Shown here in pieces: positions 15,505-24,150 of a DNA stretch of 64,000 bases. Below the pieces are notes generated by a model. The model was not told the DNA's origin. It saw only the letters and a list, made by a program, of their open reading frames with translations, and ran no database searches. Location: positions 62,001 through 126,000 of the forward strand of contig NZ_WEGI01000007.1 of the NCBI RefSeq assembly GCF_009604425.1, written 5' to 3'. The DNA comes from Nocardia aurantia (GTDB lineage Bacteria; Actinomycetota; Actinomycetes; Mycobacteriales; Mycobacteriaceae). The stretch's first letter is position 1. Each line of letters starts with the position of its first letter. A program made the position numbers and the translations under genes.

Positions 15505-16563
15505 ATGCTCCGGCGCATCGCACGCCCGTTGTTGGCCACCACCTTCGTCGCCGACGGCATCGCCGCCTTCACCGAACCGTCCTCCCGGATCGAATCCGCC
15601 ACCCTGCTGGCCGAACGGGGTGGACGCGTGCTGCCGCAGGGCGTGGCCGCCTATCTGCGGGCGAATCCGGGGCGGATCGTCGAGATCAACGCGGCGGTCC
15701 GCGTCGGCGGGGGTGTGCTGCTCGCGCTGGGCAAATTCCCGCGGCTGTCCGCGCTCGCGCTGGCCGCGACGGCGTTGCCCACGACGATGACCGAGCACGA
15801 TTTCTGGAACGAGAAGGACCCGGAGCGCCGCAATGTCAAACGCGCCGGATTCCTGACCGATGCCAGCCTGCTGGGCGGTCTGCTGATCGCCTCGACCGAT
15901 CGCGAGGGCCGGCCGTCGCTGACCTGGCGTGGCCGGCGGGCGCTGGCCCGGCGCCGGGGCGAGGCCGGCCCCCTGCGCGACCGGCTCACGGAGACCGCGG
16001 AGGCCGTCCGCGAGCGTGGACCGGAACTCGGTGCGGCACTGCGGGATCGGGGCGAACATCTCGCCGATACCACCCATCACCTCGCCGACACCACCCGTGA
16101 GTTCGGCGCGCGCGCCGGGTCGGTTGCGACCCGCCAGGGCTCGCATCTGCTCGACGCCGCCCGCGATCGCGGCGCCGACCTGCTCGATACCGCCCGCGAC
16201 CGCGGCCCGGGGCTGCTCGATACGGCTCGCGACCGCGGCGCCGACCTGCTGGACACCGCCCGGGATCGCGGCGGCAACTTCTTCGACAGCCGCGGGAATC
16301 TGCTCGACAACGCCCGCGACCGCGGCGGGAACTGGTTCGGTGTCGCGCGCGACCGCGGCGGTGATCTGGTCGACACCGCCCGGGACCGGAGCGGCGACTG
16401 GTTCGACACCGCCCGGGACCGTGGCGGAGACCTGTACGACACCGCGCGGGACCGCGGTGGCGAGCTGTTCGGCACTGCCCGGGATCGAGGCGCGGAGCTG
16501 TACGAGGCGGCCCGCGACCGCGGCGAGCAACTGTCCGAGGCCGCCCACCGCCGGAACCGCTGA
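15505..16563 (+). CDS. DoxX-like membrane protein with LEA-like 11-residue repeat tail
   Basis: A 352-residue protein. Residues 1 to about 140 form a DoxX-type four-helix membrane domain (LRRIARPLLATTFVADGIAAF, then VGGGVLLALGKFP and TMTEHDFWNEKDP, where DoxX proteins place HDFW). Residues about 150-217 are charged helix. Residues 218-345 consist of a dozen 11-residue units of the pattern TARDRGxxLxD. An 11-residue amphipathic period is the hallmark of group-3 LEA proteins and apolipoproteins, so the tail may lie on the membrane or protect during drying (inference). The ATG at 15505 follows GAAAGGACC. The PfpI gene follows after 13 bases in the same unit. Confidence 0.85.
   Translation: MLRRIARPLLATTFVADGIAAFTEPSSRIESATLLAERGGRVLPQGVAAYLRANPGRIVEINAAVRVGGGVLLALGKFPRLSALALAATALPTTMTEHDFWNEKDPERRNVKRAGFLTDASLLGGLLIASTDREGRPSLTWRGRRALARRRGEAGPLRDRLTETAEAVRERGPELGAALRDRGEHLADTTHHLADTTREFGARAGSVATRQGSHLLDAARDRGADLLDTARDRGPGLLDTARDRGADLLDTARDRGGNFFDSRGNLLDNARDRGGNWFGVARDRGGDLVDTARDRSGDWFDTARDRGGDLYDTARDRGGELFGTARDRGAELYEAARDRGEQLSEAAHRRNR
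16156..16545 (+). repeat. 33-bp in-frame tandem repeats encoding TARDRGxxLxD
   Basis: About twelve 33-base units, each encoding (T/A)ARDRG plus five variable residues, interrupted by one 21-base unit (SRGNLLD). The unit is conserved at protein level more than at DNA level, which suggests selection on the peptide. Confidence 0.85.
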
Positions 16564-16576
16564 CGAAGGAGACATC

Positions 16577-17134
16577 GTGCCCGGAGAACTGCGGAACGCC
16601 CGCATCCTGATCCTCACGTCCAACACCGGCGTCGAGCACGACGAACTGGTCGTGCCGCGCGATCGGCTGCGCGAGCGCGGCGCGCAGGTGATCCACGCCG
16701 CGGAACACGACACGCCCGTGCAGACCTACCGGCACGATCTGGAGCCGGACGAGCAGATCCAGCCCGACACCACCATCGACGCCGTCGACCCGGGCGAGAT
16801 CGACCTGCTGATCGTGCCCGGCGGCACCGTCAACGCGGATCGGCTGCGGGCCAACGAGGACGCGCGGCGTCTGGTCCGCGCCGCGACCGGCGCGTACAAG
16901 CCGGTCGCCGCCGTCTGCCACGGCCCCTGGCTGCTCGTCGACGCCGAGGTGCTGCCCGGCAAGACCCTCACCTCCTACCCGTCGCTGCGCACCGACATCC
17001 GCAACGCGCACGGCGAGTGGGTGGATCGGCCGATGGTCCGCGACGACACCGACGGCTGGACCCTGATCACCTCGCGCAAACCGGCGGACCTGCCGGACTT
17101 CGTCGAGGCGATCACCCGGGAGCTCACCGCCTGA
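16577..17134 (+). CDS. PfpI/DJ-1 family type 1 glutamine-amidotransferase-like protein
   Basis: A 185-residue single-domain protein of the PfpI/YhbO/general-stress-protein-18 group. The nucleophile elbow is AAVCHGPWLL (Cys followed by His), with the acidic partner expected in the region containing RLRERGAQV and the glycine-rich LIVPGGTVNADRLR upstream. Homologues have chaperone, protease or deglycase activity against glycation damage. The GTG at 16577 follows GAAGGAGACATC. Co-transcription with the DoxX-repeat gene fits a stress role. Confidence 0.88.
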   Translation: MPGELRNARILILTSNTGVEHDELVVPRDRLRERGAQVIHAAEHDTPVQTYRHDLEPDEQIQPDTTIDAVDPGEIDLLIVPGGTVNADRLRANEDARRLVRAATGAYKPVAAVCHGPWLLVDAEVLPGKTLTSYPSLRTDIRNAHGEWVDRPMVRDDTDGWTLITSRKPADLPDFVEAITRELTA

Positions 17135-17227
17135 CCGCCTGATCGCCCGGTCCGGCTCGCGTGGTATGCCGATCGTTGCCTGACTAGACTTGCGGTGAGT
17201 GCTCAGCGTCCGTTTCGAAGGTGAATC

Positions 17228-20200
17228 ATGGCCGCAAACACTGCCGTGCTGAATACTTCTCCGGCGGACAACGACATTGCCGCCGAGTTGCTGGAGGCCG
17301 GTTTCGGTGCCGCGGAGGTCGTCGGGCGCGGCGCGTTCGGGACGGTCTACCGCTGCCGGGAGGAGTCGCTGGACCGGGTGGTGGCAGTCAAGGTACTCAC
17401 CGCCGATCTCGGCGCGGACGGGCGGGCGCGATTCGTCCGGGAGCAGCGCGCCTGCGGCCGGTTCGCCGCGCATCCGCACATCGTCCAGGTGCTGCGGGTC
17501 GACGTCACCGCGCACGGCCGGCCGTTCCTGGTCATGCCCTTCCACGCGCGCGGCACGCTGGATCGGCACATCCGCGAGCGGGGAGCGCTGCCGTGGCCGG
17601 AGGTGCTGTCGCTGGGGATCAAACTCGCCGGCGCGCTGACCACGGCACACGCCGCGGGGGTGCTGCATCGCGACGTGAATCCGGCCAACATCCTGATCAC
17701 CGACTACGGCGAACCGCAACTGGCCGATTTCGGCCTGGCCCGCGCGGCCGACGCCTTCCGGACCGCCGACGGGATCATCGCCGGCACGCCCGCGTACACC
17801 GCGCCGGAGGTGCTGCAGGGGCGGCCGCCCGCCGAGGCCGCGGATCTGTACGGGCTCGGCGCCACCCTGTTCACCGCGCTCACCGGGCACGCCGCCTTCG
17901 CCCGCCGGGACGGCGAGACCATGGTCGCGCAGTTCGTCCGGATCGGCGCCGAAGGCGTACCGGATCTGCGCGCGACGGGCGTGCCGGCGCCGCTGTGCTC
18001 GGCGATCGAGGCCGCGATGGAACACCGCCCGGAGGACCGGCCCGGCTCGGCCCGGGAATTCGGGACCATGCTGCGCGACATCCAGTTCGCCGCCGGACTG
18101 CCGGTCGACACCCTGATCCCGACCGCCGACCCGGCGGCCCCACAGGCGACGCGCCGGCAGCCGGTCCGGCCGGCCCCGGTGGCGACGCCGACGACCCGGT
18201 TGCGGCCGCCCACCTCGTCGCATCGCCTGGTCGCCCGCCCACGGCTGATCCGGACGCTGCGCGCGGGCGGGCCCCGGCGGCTGGCGCTCATCCACGCGCC
18301 GGCCGGGTACGGCAAGAGCACCCTGGCCGCGCAGTGGGCCGCCGAACTGGCCGCGGAGAACATCCCGGTCGCCTGGCTGACCCTGGTGCCCGACGACAAC
18401 AACCTGGTCCGGTGCCTGACCCGGCTCACCGAGGCCGTCCGCCGGGTGCAGCCGAATCTGGCCGGCGAGCTGGCACAGATGCTCGAGGAGGGGGCCGGCG
18501 AGGCGGTGCACCAGGTCGTCACGACGCTGATCAACGAGATCCACGAGGGCGGCCGGACCGTGGCGATCGTCCTGGACGACTGGCATCGCGTCCACAACCC
18601 GCAGGTGTGCGAGGCGGTCCGGTTCCTGCTGGACAACGGCTGCCATCATCTGCGCGTCATCGTGACCAGCCGCACCACGGCCGGACTTCCCTTGGGGCAC
18701 ATGCGGGTCCGCGACGAACTGGTCGAGATCGACGAGACCGCACTGCGTTTCGACGAATCCGAGGCCGACCGGCTGCTGCGGGATGTCGGCGGCGTGCCGC
18801 TGGACGGCCCGGAGCTGGAACACATCCGGCGCACCACCGAGGGCTGGGCCGCGGCGCTGCAACTGGTCTGCCTGTCGCTGCGGGGCAAGCCGGATCCGGC
18901 CGCGCATCTGGGCCGGCTCGCCGGGCAGCACGGCGCTCTCGGCGACTACCTGATGGACGACGTCGTCGGCGAACTCGAACCGGATCTGCTCGACTTCCTG
19001 ATGCGCACCGCGATCACCGATACCGTCTGCGCCGATCTCGCGGCCACGCTGACCGAGCGGACCGGCACCCAGGAGCTGCTCGAGGAGGTCCGTCGGCGAA
19101 ATCTGTTCCTGCGCAGCGTGGACGGCGATCTGCGCTGGTTCCGCTATCACAGCCTGTTCGCCGGCTTCCTGCGCGACCGGCTGGCCCGGCGGCATCCCGG
19201 CCTGCCGGAGCGGCTGCACGGACTGGCCTCGGACTGGTTCGCCGCCCACGACATGGTCCCGGAGGCAGTGGATCACGCGCTGGCCGCGGATCGGCCCGGC
19301 CGCGCGCTGCGCCTGGTCCTGGACAGCGCCGACGCGCTGCTCGCGGAATCCCGGATGTCCACGTTCCTCGCGCTGGTGGACAAGCTCCCGCCGGCGCTCG
19401 CCGAATCCGACGCGGAACTGCAACTGGCGGTCGCCTGGGCGCACATGCCGCTGTTCCATCACGACGTGATGCGCCGGACCCGGTGCCGGATCGATACCCT
19501 GCTCGCGGCCCGCCCGCTGGACGCGCACAGTACCGATCTCGCGGTCGAGGCCGAACTGATCCGGTCGGTGCACGCGTTGCAGTGCGACCGGTTCGACGAT
19601 CTGTCGTTGGTGGCGCGGTGGCGGGTGCAGGGGCCGGTCCGGCCGTTCCTGGCCGACGTCGGCGCGGCCGCGGCGGCGTCACTTGCCTTCTACCGCTTCG
19701 ATTTCGACGAGGTGCGCCGCTGGCATCGGCGCACCACGGCCCGCCCGGTCCGCAGCGGCACGTTCAATGTGGTGCTCAGCGATGTGTCCGCGGCGATGGC
19801 GGCCTTCGAGCAGCTCGATGTCGAAGGGGCCGAGTCGATTCTGCGCGGCGCGCTGGACAAGGCGCTGGCGGCGGGGCTGCGGCCGCACGCGGCCCGCTTC
19901 ATCACCGCCGCCCAGCTCGCCGAATTGCTCTACTACACCGGCCAATTCGCGGAGGCCGGGGAAATCGTCCCGACCGGCGACGAACTGGACACCGCGATCG
20001 CGGAGGTGCTGATCAGCGCCTACGGCACCGCGGTCCGGCTCGCGGCGGTCCGGGGTGACCGGGCCGCCGCGGAACAGGCCATCGCCGACGGACGCGCTGT
20101 CGCACAGCGGCTTTCGCTACCCCGGATGTCGGCTCGGATGCTCAACGAGCGGATCCGGCTCGGCCTGCCGATCGCCGCCGACGAGCGCCGCCGGCTGGAG

Positions 20201-20632
20201 CGGCTCGGCCCTTATGTCCGCCAGTCCGACCACTTGCGCGCGGCCGCAGCGGAATTCGAACAGGACTCGGTCATCCGGCTGTTGCTCGCGGAGCAGTCCC
20301 CGGGTCCGGTCCGGCGGGCCGTGGAACGGTCCGAGACGATGTTCGAGCAGTTGCGCCGGCAGCACCGGCCCCGGGCGCAGTTGCAGGCCCAGTTGTTGTA
20401 CGCCTGCTGCCTCGCCGCCGCCGGCCGGACCCGGGAGGCCGTCGACCGCGTGGTGCCCGCCCTGTCCACCTGCGCTGATCTCGGGCTCGTCCGGTTCGCG
20501 ATCGACAGCGGCTGCCCGGCCATGGCCGCCGTGGTGGAAACCCTGTACGGCGCACCGGAAGCGCCGGGAACGCCGCCGCGGCGGTTTCTGCAACGGATGC
20601 TCGAGCAGTTCCGCGCGCACTCGCCGCACTGA
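17228..20632 (+). CDS. PknK-like Ser/Thr kinase with MalT-type STAND ATPase (paralogue 1)
   Basis: A 1134-residue cytoplasmic protein colinear with mycobacterial PknK. Residues 25-290 are a kinase: glycine loop GRGAFGTV, Lys55 in VAVK, catalytic loop HRDVNPAN (147-154), DFG at 167-169, APE in YTAPEVL. Asn151 replaces the catalytic-loop Lys (HRDxKPxN), so activity may be reduced. From about residue 330 comes a NB-ARC/MalT-type ATPase with Walker A APAGYGKST and Walker B IVLDDWH, then a helical repeat region to the end. No LuxR-type helix-turn-helix is visible at the C-terminus. The stop lies 9 bases from that of the facing paralogue. Confidence 0.9.
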   Translation: MAANTAVLNTSPADNDIAAELLEAGFGAAEVVGRGAFGTVYRCREESLDRVVAVKVLTADLGADGRARFVREQRACGRFAAHPHIVQVLRVDVTAHGRPFLVMPFHARGTLDRHIRERGALPWPEVLSLGIKLAGALTTAHAAGVLHRDVNPANILITDYGEPQLADFGLARAADAFRTADGIIAGTPAYTAPEVLQGRPPAEAADLYGLGATLFTALTGHAAFARRDGETMVAQFVRIGAEGVPDLRATGVPAPLCSAIEAAMEHRPEDRPGSAREFGTMLRDIQFAAGLPVDTLIPTADPAAPQATRRQPVRPAPVATPTTRLRPPTSSHRLVARPRLIRTLRAGGPRRLALIHAPAGYGKSTLAAQWAAELAAENIPVAWLTLVPDDNNLVRCLTRLTEAVRRVQPNLAGELAQMLEEGAGEAVHQVVTTLINEIHEGGRTVAIVLDDWHRVHNPQVCEAVRFLLDNGCHHLRVIVTSRTTAGLPLGHMRVRDELVEIDETALRFDESEADRLLRDVGGVPLDGPELEHIRRTTEGWAAALQLVCLSLRGKPDPAAHLGRLAGQHGALGDYLMDDVVGELEPDLLDFLMRTAITDTVCADLAATLTERTGTQELLEEVRRRNLFLRSVDGDLRWFRYHSLFAGFLRDRLARRHPGLPERLHGLASDWFAAHDMVPEAVDHALAADRPGRALRLVLDSADALLAESRMSTFLALVDKLPPALAESDAELQLAVAWAHMPLFHHDVMRRTRCRIDTLLAARPLDAHSTDLAVEAELIRSVHALQCDRFDDLSLVARWRVQGPVRPFLADVGAAAAASLAFYRFDFDEVRRWHRRTTARPVRSGTFNVVLSDVSAAMAAFEQLDVEGAESILRGALDKALAAGLRPHAARFITAAQLAELLYYTGQFAEAGEIVPTGDELDTAIAEVLISAYGTAVRLAAVRGDRAAAEQAIADGRAVAQRLSLPRMSARMLNERIRLGLPIAADERRRLERLGPYVRQSDHLRAAAAEFEQDSVIRLLLAEQSPGPVRRAVERSETMFEQLRRQHRPRAQLQAQLLYACCLAAAGRTREAVDRVVPALSTCADLGLVRFAIDSGCPAMAAVVETLYGAPEAPGTPPRRFLQRMLEQFRAHSPH

Positions 20633-20641
20633 CCGGACAAC

Positions 20642-23600
20642 TCATTCACCCAAGTGCGGCAGGCACTCCGGACCCACCGCCGCACTGATCTCGGACATGT
20701 ACGGACCCGCGTCCTGCGCCAGCCGGGGCACGCCGCGTTCGACGCACAGGGTCACCGCGGGCCGGGCGATCGCGCAGGCGGCCTCGTGTTCGCCGGTGGC
20801 CCACAGGCAACACGCGTACAGCAGGCTCGAATCGACCTTGGCTCGTGGGCGATTCAGGGTCAGGATCTCCCGGTACATGACCTCCGCCCGCTCGCGGGCG
20901 GCGGCGAGCGCGGCGGGGGTCCCGTCGGTCAGCAGCATCCGGATCGCCGACTCCTGCGCGAGTTCGGCGAGCGCGGCCCGAATCCTGATGTGCTGCGCCC
21001 GATACGGTGGCAGGTTCAGCAGCCGGGCGCGGACGTCGTCGGGGACCGGCAGGCCGATGCGCAACCGTTCGTTGATCATCCGGGCGGCCAGCCGGGGCAG
21101 CGAGCGATCCTGCGCCAGGCGTTCCCCCGTGCGCAGCAACCGCTCCGCGTGTTCGATATCGCCGTGGATCACCGCTATCCGGGCGCCGGTGCCGTACCCG
21201 GCGAGGGCGACCTCGGCGCTGCGCGGGTCGCCGTGCCGGCCCAGCGCCGTGGCAAGCCGTTCCCCGGCCTCCGTCAGCCGGTTCTGCCGATACCGCAGGT
21301 CCCCGAGGAAGGCGCCGGCCAGTTCCGTGGCCCGGACCACCACCTCCGATTCCGGGTTCACCGCGGCGATCGCGGTGGTGAAGTGCGCCTCGGCCGCGCT
21401 CGGATGCACCTGCTCCACCTCGGACAGGCCCGCGACGCAGTGACTGTGCATCACGGCCAGCGAGGGCAGTTCCCGGCCGTAGTACAGCGCCTGCCCGTGC
21501 CAGTGCCGCACCCCATCGAAGTCGAACCGGTTCAGGGCGTCGACCGCGGCGAGGTCGGCCGCGTTCATCGCCACGATCGTGTTGTCCAGCGCGGTGATGT
21601 GCTCGGGGACCAGCTCCGAGAGGTTCTCCAGCCGGTCGGCGATGTACTCCTCCATCCCGATCGCCAGCGCGGCCTCGACCCGGAACGCGGTGGCCTGCGG
21701 TTCCGGCGTGCCGGAGGCCTCGATCGCGGATTCGACCTTGCGGGCCGCCGTGTACACCCGGACGCCGCGTTCGAGCCCGACGTTCGCCCAGGCCGCGCAC
21801 AGTTGCAACCGCGGCCGGACATCGGTCAGGGAGGCGGGCAGTTTGGCGAGCAGGCCCAGGATCGTCGCCATCCGGGAGTTCACGATCAGCCCCATCGCCT
21901 GGGATTCGACCAGGTCCACCGCGCCTTCCGGGTCGCCCGCGGCCAGGGTGTGGTCGACCGCCTCGATCAGCAGATCGTGGTCGGCGAACCAGGCCGCGGC
22001 GCGCGCGTGCAGGACCTGCACGCGGTCCGGATCCCAGTAGCCCAGCCGGCGCTGCAGGTGGTCGGCGAACAGGCCGTGGTAGCGGAACCACTCACCGCTC
22101 TCGTTCTCCTCCATCCGGTGCAGGAACAGGTTCCGGTCGGCGATCTGTTCCAGCAGGGCCCGGGCATCGGCGCGGCCGGACAGCGCGGCCGCCAGGCCCG
22201 CGCAGATCCGGGGGGTGATCGTGGTCGCCATCAGGAAGTCCAGCAGCGGCGGGTCCAGCGAGTCCAGCACGTTCTCGGTGAGATAGTCGCCGATCGCGTG
22301 ATGCCGTCCGGACAGGTTGTCGATGAATCCGGACGGATCGTCGCGCCCGGACAGCGACAACTGCGCCAGCCGCAATCCGGCGGGCCACCCCTCGGTCGAC
22401 TCCAGGATGCGGGTCACGTCCTCGCCGGTCAGCGGCAGGCCGCTCACCCCGACCAGGAAGGTGCCGGTCTCCTCGGGGTCGAAACGCAGTGCCGCGGTGT
22501 CGATCTCGACCAGTTCGTCGGCCACTCGCAGTTTGCTCAGCGGCAGGCCCGTGCGGGCGCGGCCGGCCACCACCAGTTTCAGGTGGTGGCAGCCGTGTTC
22601 GAGCAGATAGTCGACCGCGGCGAAGGTCTTGCGGCCGTTGATTCGATGCCAATCGTCGATGACGAGCACGATCGGCTGCCCGCTGTCGTGGATCTCGTCG
22701 ATCAGCGCCGACAGCACCGAGCGGGTCGCGTTGGAGGACCGTTCCTCGAGCAGGTCGCCGAGTTCGCGAGCCAGTTCGGGGCGCACCCGGCGGATCGCCT
22801 CGATCAGGTGGGTGAGGAACCAGACCACGTTGTCGTCGTCGGCGTCCACGGTCAGCCAGGCCACCGGCACGCCGGTAGCCCGCAGTTCGCGGGCCCACTG
22901 CACCACCAGGGTGGTCTTGCCGAATCCGGCCGGGCCGTGGACGAGGATCAGGCGGCGCTCGGCGGCGGCGCGGAGGATGTCCAGCAGGCGGGTGCGCTCG
23001 ACGACCGCGCGGGCCGGGGCCGGCGGCCGGAACTTGGTCGCCGCGATCGGCGGCGGTGGCGGGGTCACCGGCGCGATCGGCTGCGCGGGCAGGACCGTGC
23101 GCGCGGACTCGGCCCCGTCGACCGGCATCGCCATCGTGTCGACCGGCTGCCCGGTGTCGCGCTGCGCCTCGCGCAGCAGTTCGCCGAATTCGATCGCCGA
23201 GCCGGGCCGGTCCTCGGGATCGGCCGACAGCGCGGCCACGATCGCGTCGCGCGCCTCGTCCGGGACGCCGTAGGCCTCGAGGTCGGCGCCGAGGTCACCG
23301 GCCTCGCCGCCGGGCCGGGCCGCGGGGCAGTGGCCGGTGGTCAGGTAATACAGCGTCGCGCCCAGTCCGTACACGTCCGCGACGGCGTTCTGGACCGCGC
23401 CGCGCAGCACCTCGGGCGCGGTGTAGGCAGGAGTTCCCTGGACCAGCGCCGACGCGCTCATCGTCTCGTCGCCGAAGCGGGCGATGCCGAAATCCGACAA
23501 CAGCGGTTCGCCGTAGTCGGTGAGCAGGATGTTGCCCGGTTTGACGTCACCGTGCACGATGCCGACCGCGTGCGCGGCGGCCAGCGCGCCGGCCATCCGG

Positions 23601-23992
23601 ACCCCGATCGAGAGCGCGTCGGGCCAGCGCAGCGGCCCGGTCGCCCGCACCACCCGATCCAGCGACCCGCGGGTGAAATACGGCATCACGATGAACGGCC
23701 GGCCGGTCGCCGTGAGATCGATCCGGAGCACCTGGACGATGTGCGGATGCCCGGACAACCGGCCCAGCGCCCGCTGTTCCCGGACGAACCGGCCCCGCTC
23801 GTCGCCGTGCACCTCCGACAGCAGGAGCTTGACCGCGACCATCCGCTCCAACTCGGGCTCCCGGCAGCGGTACACGACGCCGAATCCACCGTGGCCGACC
23901 TCCTCCGGGCCGTCGAAACCCCCCGCCACCAGCTCCGCGCGGACCCCGGTGGACATGTCCCGCTGCGTGGCGGCGATGTCGATGTCGGCCAT
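20642..23992 (-). CDS. PknK-like Ser/Thr kinase with MalT-type STAND ATPase (paralogue 2)
   Basis: A 1116-residue paralogue of 17228-20632; the kinase domains align without gaps over the first 170 residues. Glycine loop GHGGFGVV, Lys55, catalytic loop HGDVKPGN (147-154) where Gly148 replaces the Arg of HRD but Lys151 is kept, DFG, APE, then the ATPase with Walker A GPAGFGKTT and Walker B VLVIDDWH. The HGD form marks a non-RD kinase, usually not controlled by activation-loop phosphorylation. The start MADIDIAATQRDM resembles the PknK start and is preferred to the GTG/ATG codons upstream. No DNA-binding domain is seen. Confidence 0.9.
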   Translation of the reverse strand: MADIDIAATQRDMSTGVRAELVAGGFDGPEEVGHGGFGVVYRCREPELERMVAVKLLLSEVHGDERGRFVREQRALGRLSGHPHIVQVLRIDLTATGRPFIVMPYFTRGSLDRVVRATGPLRWPDALSIGVRMAGALAAAHAVGIVHGDVKPGNILLTDYGEPLLSDFGIARFGDETMSASALVQGTPAYTAPEVLRGAVQNAVADVYGLGATLYYLTTGHCPAARPGGEAGDLGADLEAYGVPDEARDAIVAALSADPEDRPGSAIEFGELLREAQRDTGQPVDTMAMPVDGAESARTVLPAQPIAPVTPPPPPIAATKFRPPAPARAVVERTRLLDILRAAAERRLILVHGPAGFGKTTLVVQWARELRATGVPVAWLTVDADDDNVVWFLTHLIEAIRRVRPELARELGDLLEERSSNATRSVLSALIDEIHDSGQPIVLVIDDWHRINGRKTFAAVDYLLEHGCHHLKLVVAGRARTGLPLSKLRVADELVEIDTAALRFDPEETGTFLVGVSGLPLTGEDVTRILESTEGWPAGLRLAQLSLSGRDDPSGFIDNLSGRHHAIGDYLTENVLDSLDPPLLDFLMATTITPRICAGLAAALSGRADARALLEQIADRNLFLHRMEENESGEWFRYHGLFADHLQRRLGYWDPDRVQVLHARAAAWFADHDLLIEAVDHTLAAGDPEGAVDLVESQAMGLIVNSRMATILGLLAKLPASLTDVRPRLQLCAAWANVGLERGVRVYTAARKVESAIEASGTPEPQATAFRVEAALAIGMEEYIADRLENLSELVPEHITALDNTIVAMNAADLAAVDALNRFDFDGVRHWHGQALYYGRELPSLAVMHSHCVAGLSEVEQVHPSAAEAHFTTAIAAVNPESEVVVRATELAGAFLGDLRYRQNRLTEAGERLATALGRHGDPRSAEVALAGYGTGARIAVIHGDIEHAERLLRTGERLAQDRSLPRLAARMINERLRIGLPVPDDVRARLLNLPPYRAQHIRIRAALAELAQESAIRMLLTDGTPAALAAARERAEVMYREILTLNRPRAKVDSSLLYACCLWATGEHEAACAIARPAVTLCVERGVPRLAQDAGPYMSEISAAVGPECLPHLGE

Positions 23993-24150
23993 CAAATTCT
24001 CATAGTTGTCGAGAGGGGGTCGTCGGCGACCCAACCTGCGCTACCACGATAGCCCCGATTGTTGCTGAACGATAGCTGTTCTACTCGGGCCGTCAGCGGG
24101 GCGGATAGGGTGGGGCGGACCACGAGGCCGTGCGGCAGGAGGTGGTTCGG

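Noticed and set aside
16156..16545. Regular 33-bp repeats as a CRISPR array
   Set aside because: The units are contiguous, without spacers, and encode an in-frame peptide repeat; no cas genes.
15986..19573. A 1195-codon minus-strand open frame
   Set aside because: It runs antisense to the DoxX, PfpI and PknK genes, has Arg/Gln/Gly-rich composition and no domain; a GC-bias shadow.
20654..24052. A 1132-codon plus-strand open frame
   Set aside because: Exact antisense shadow of the PknK-like gene, with no motif and an odd composition.
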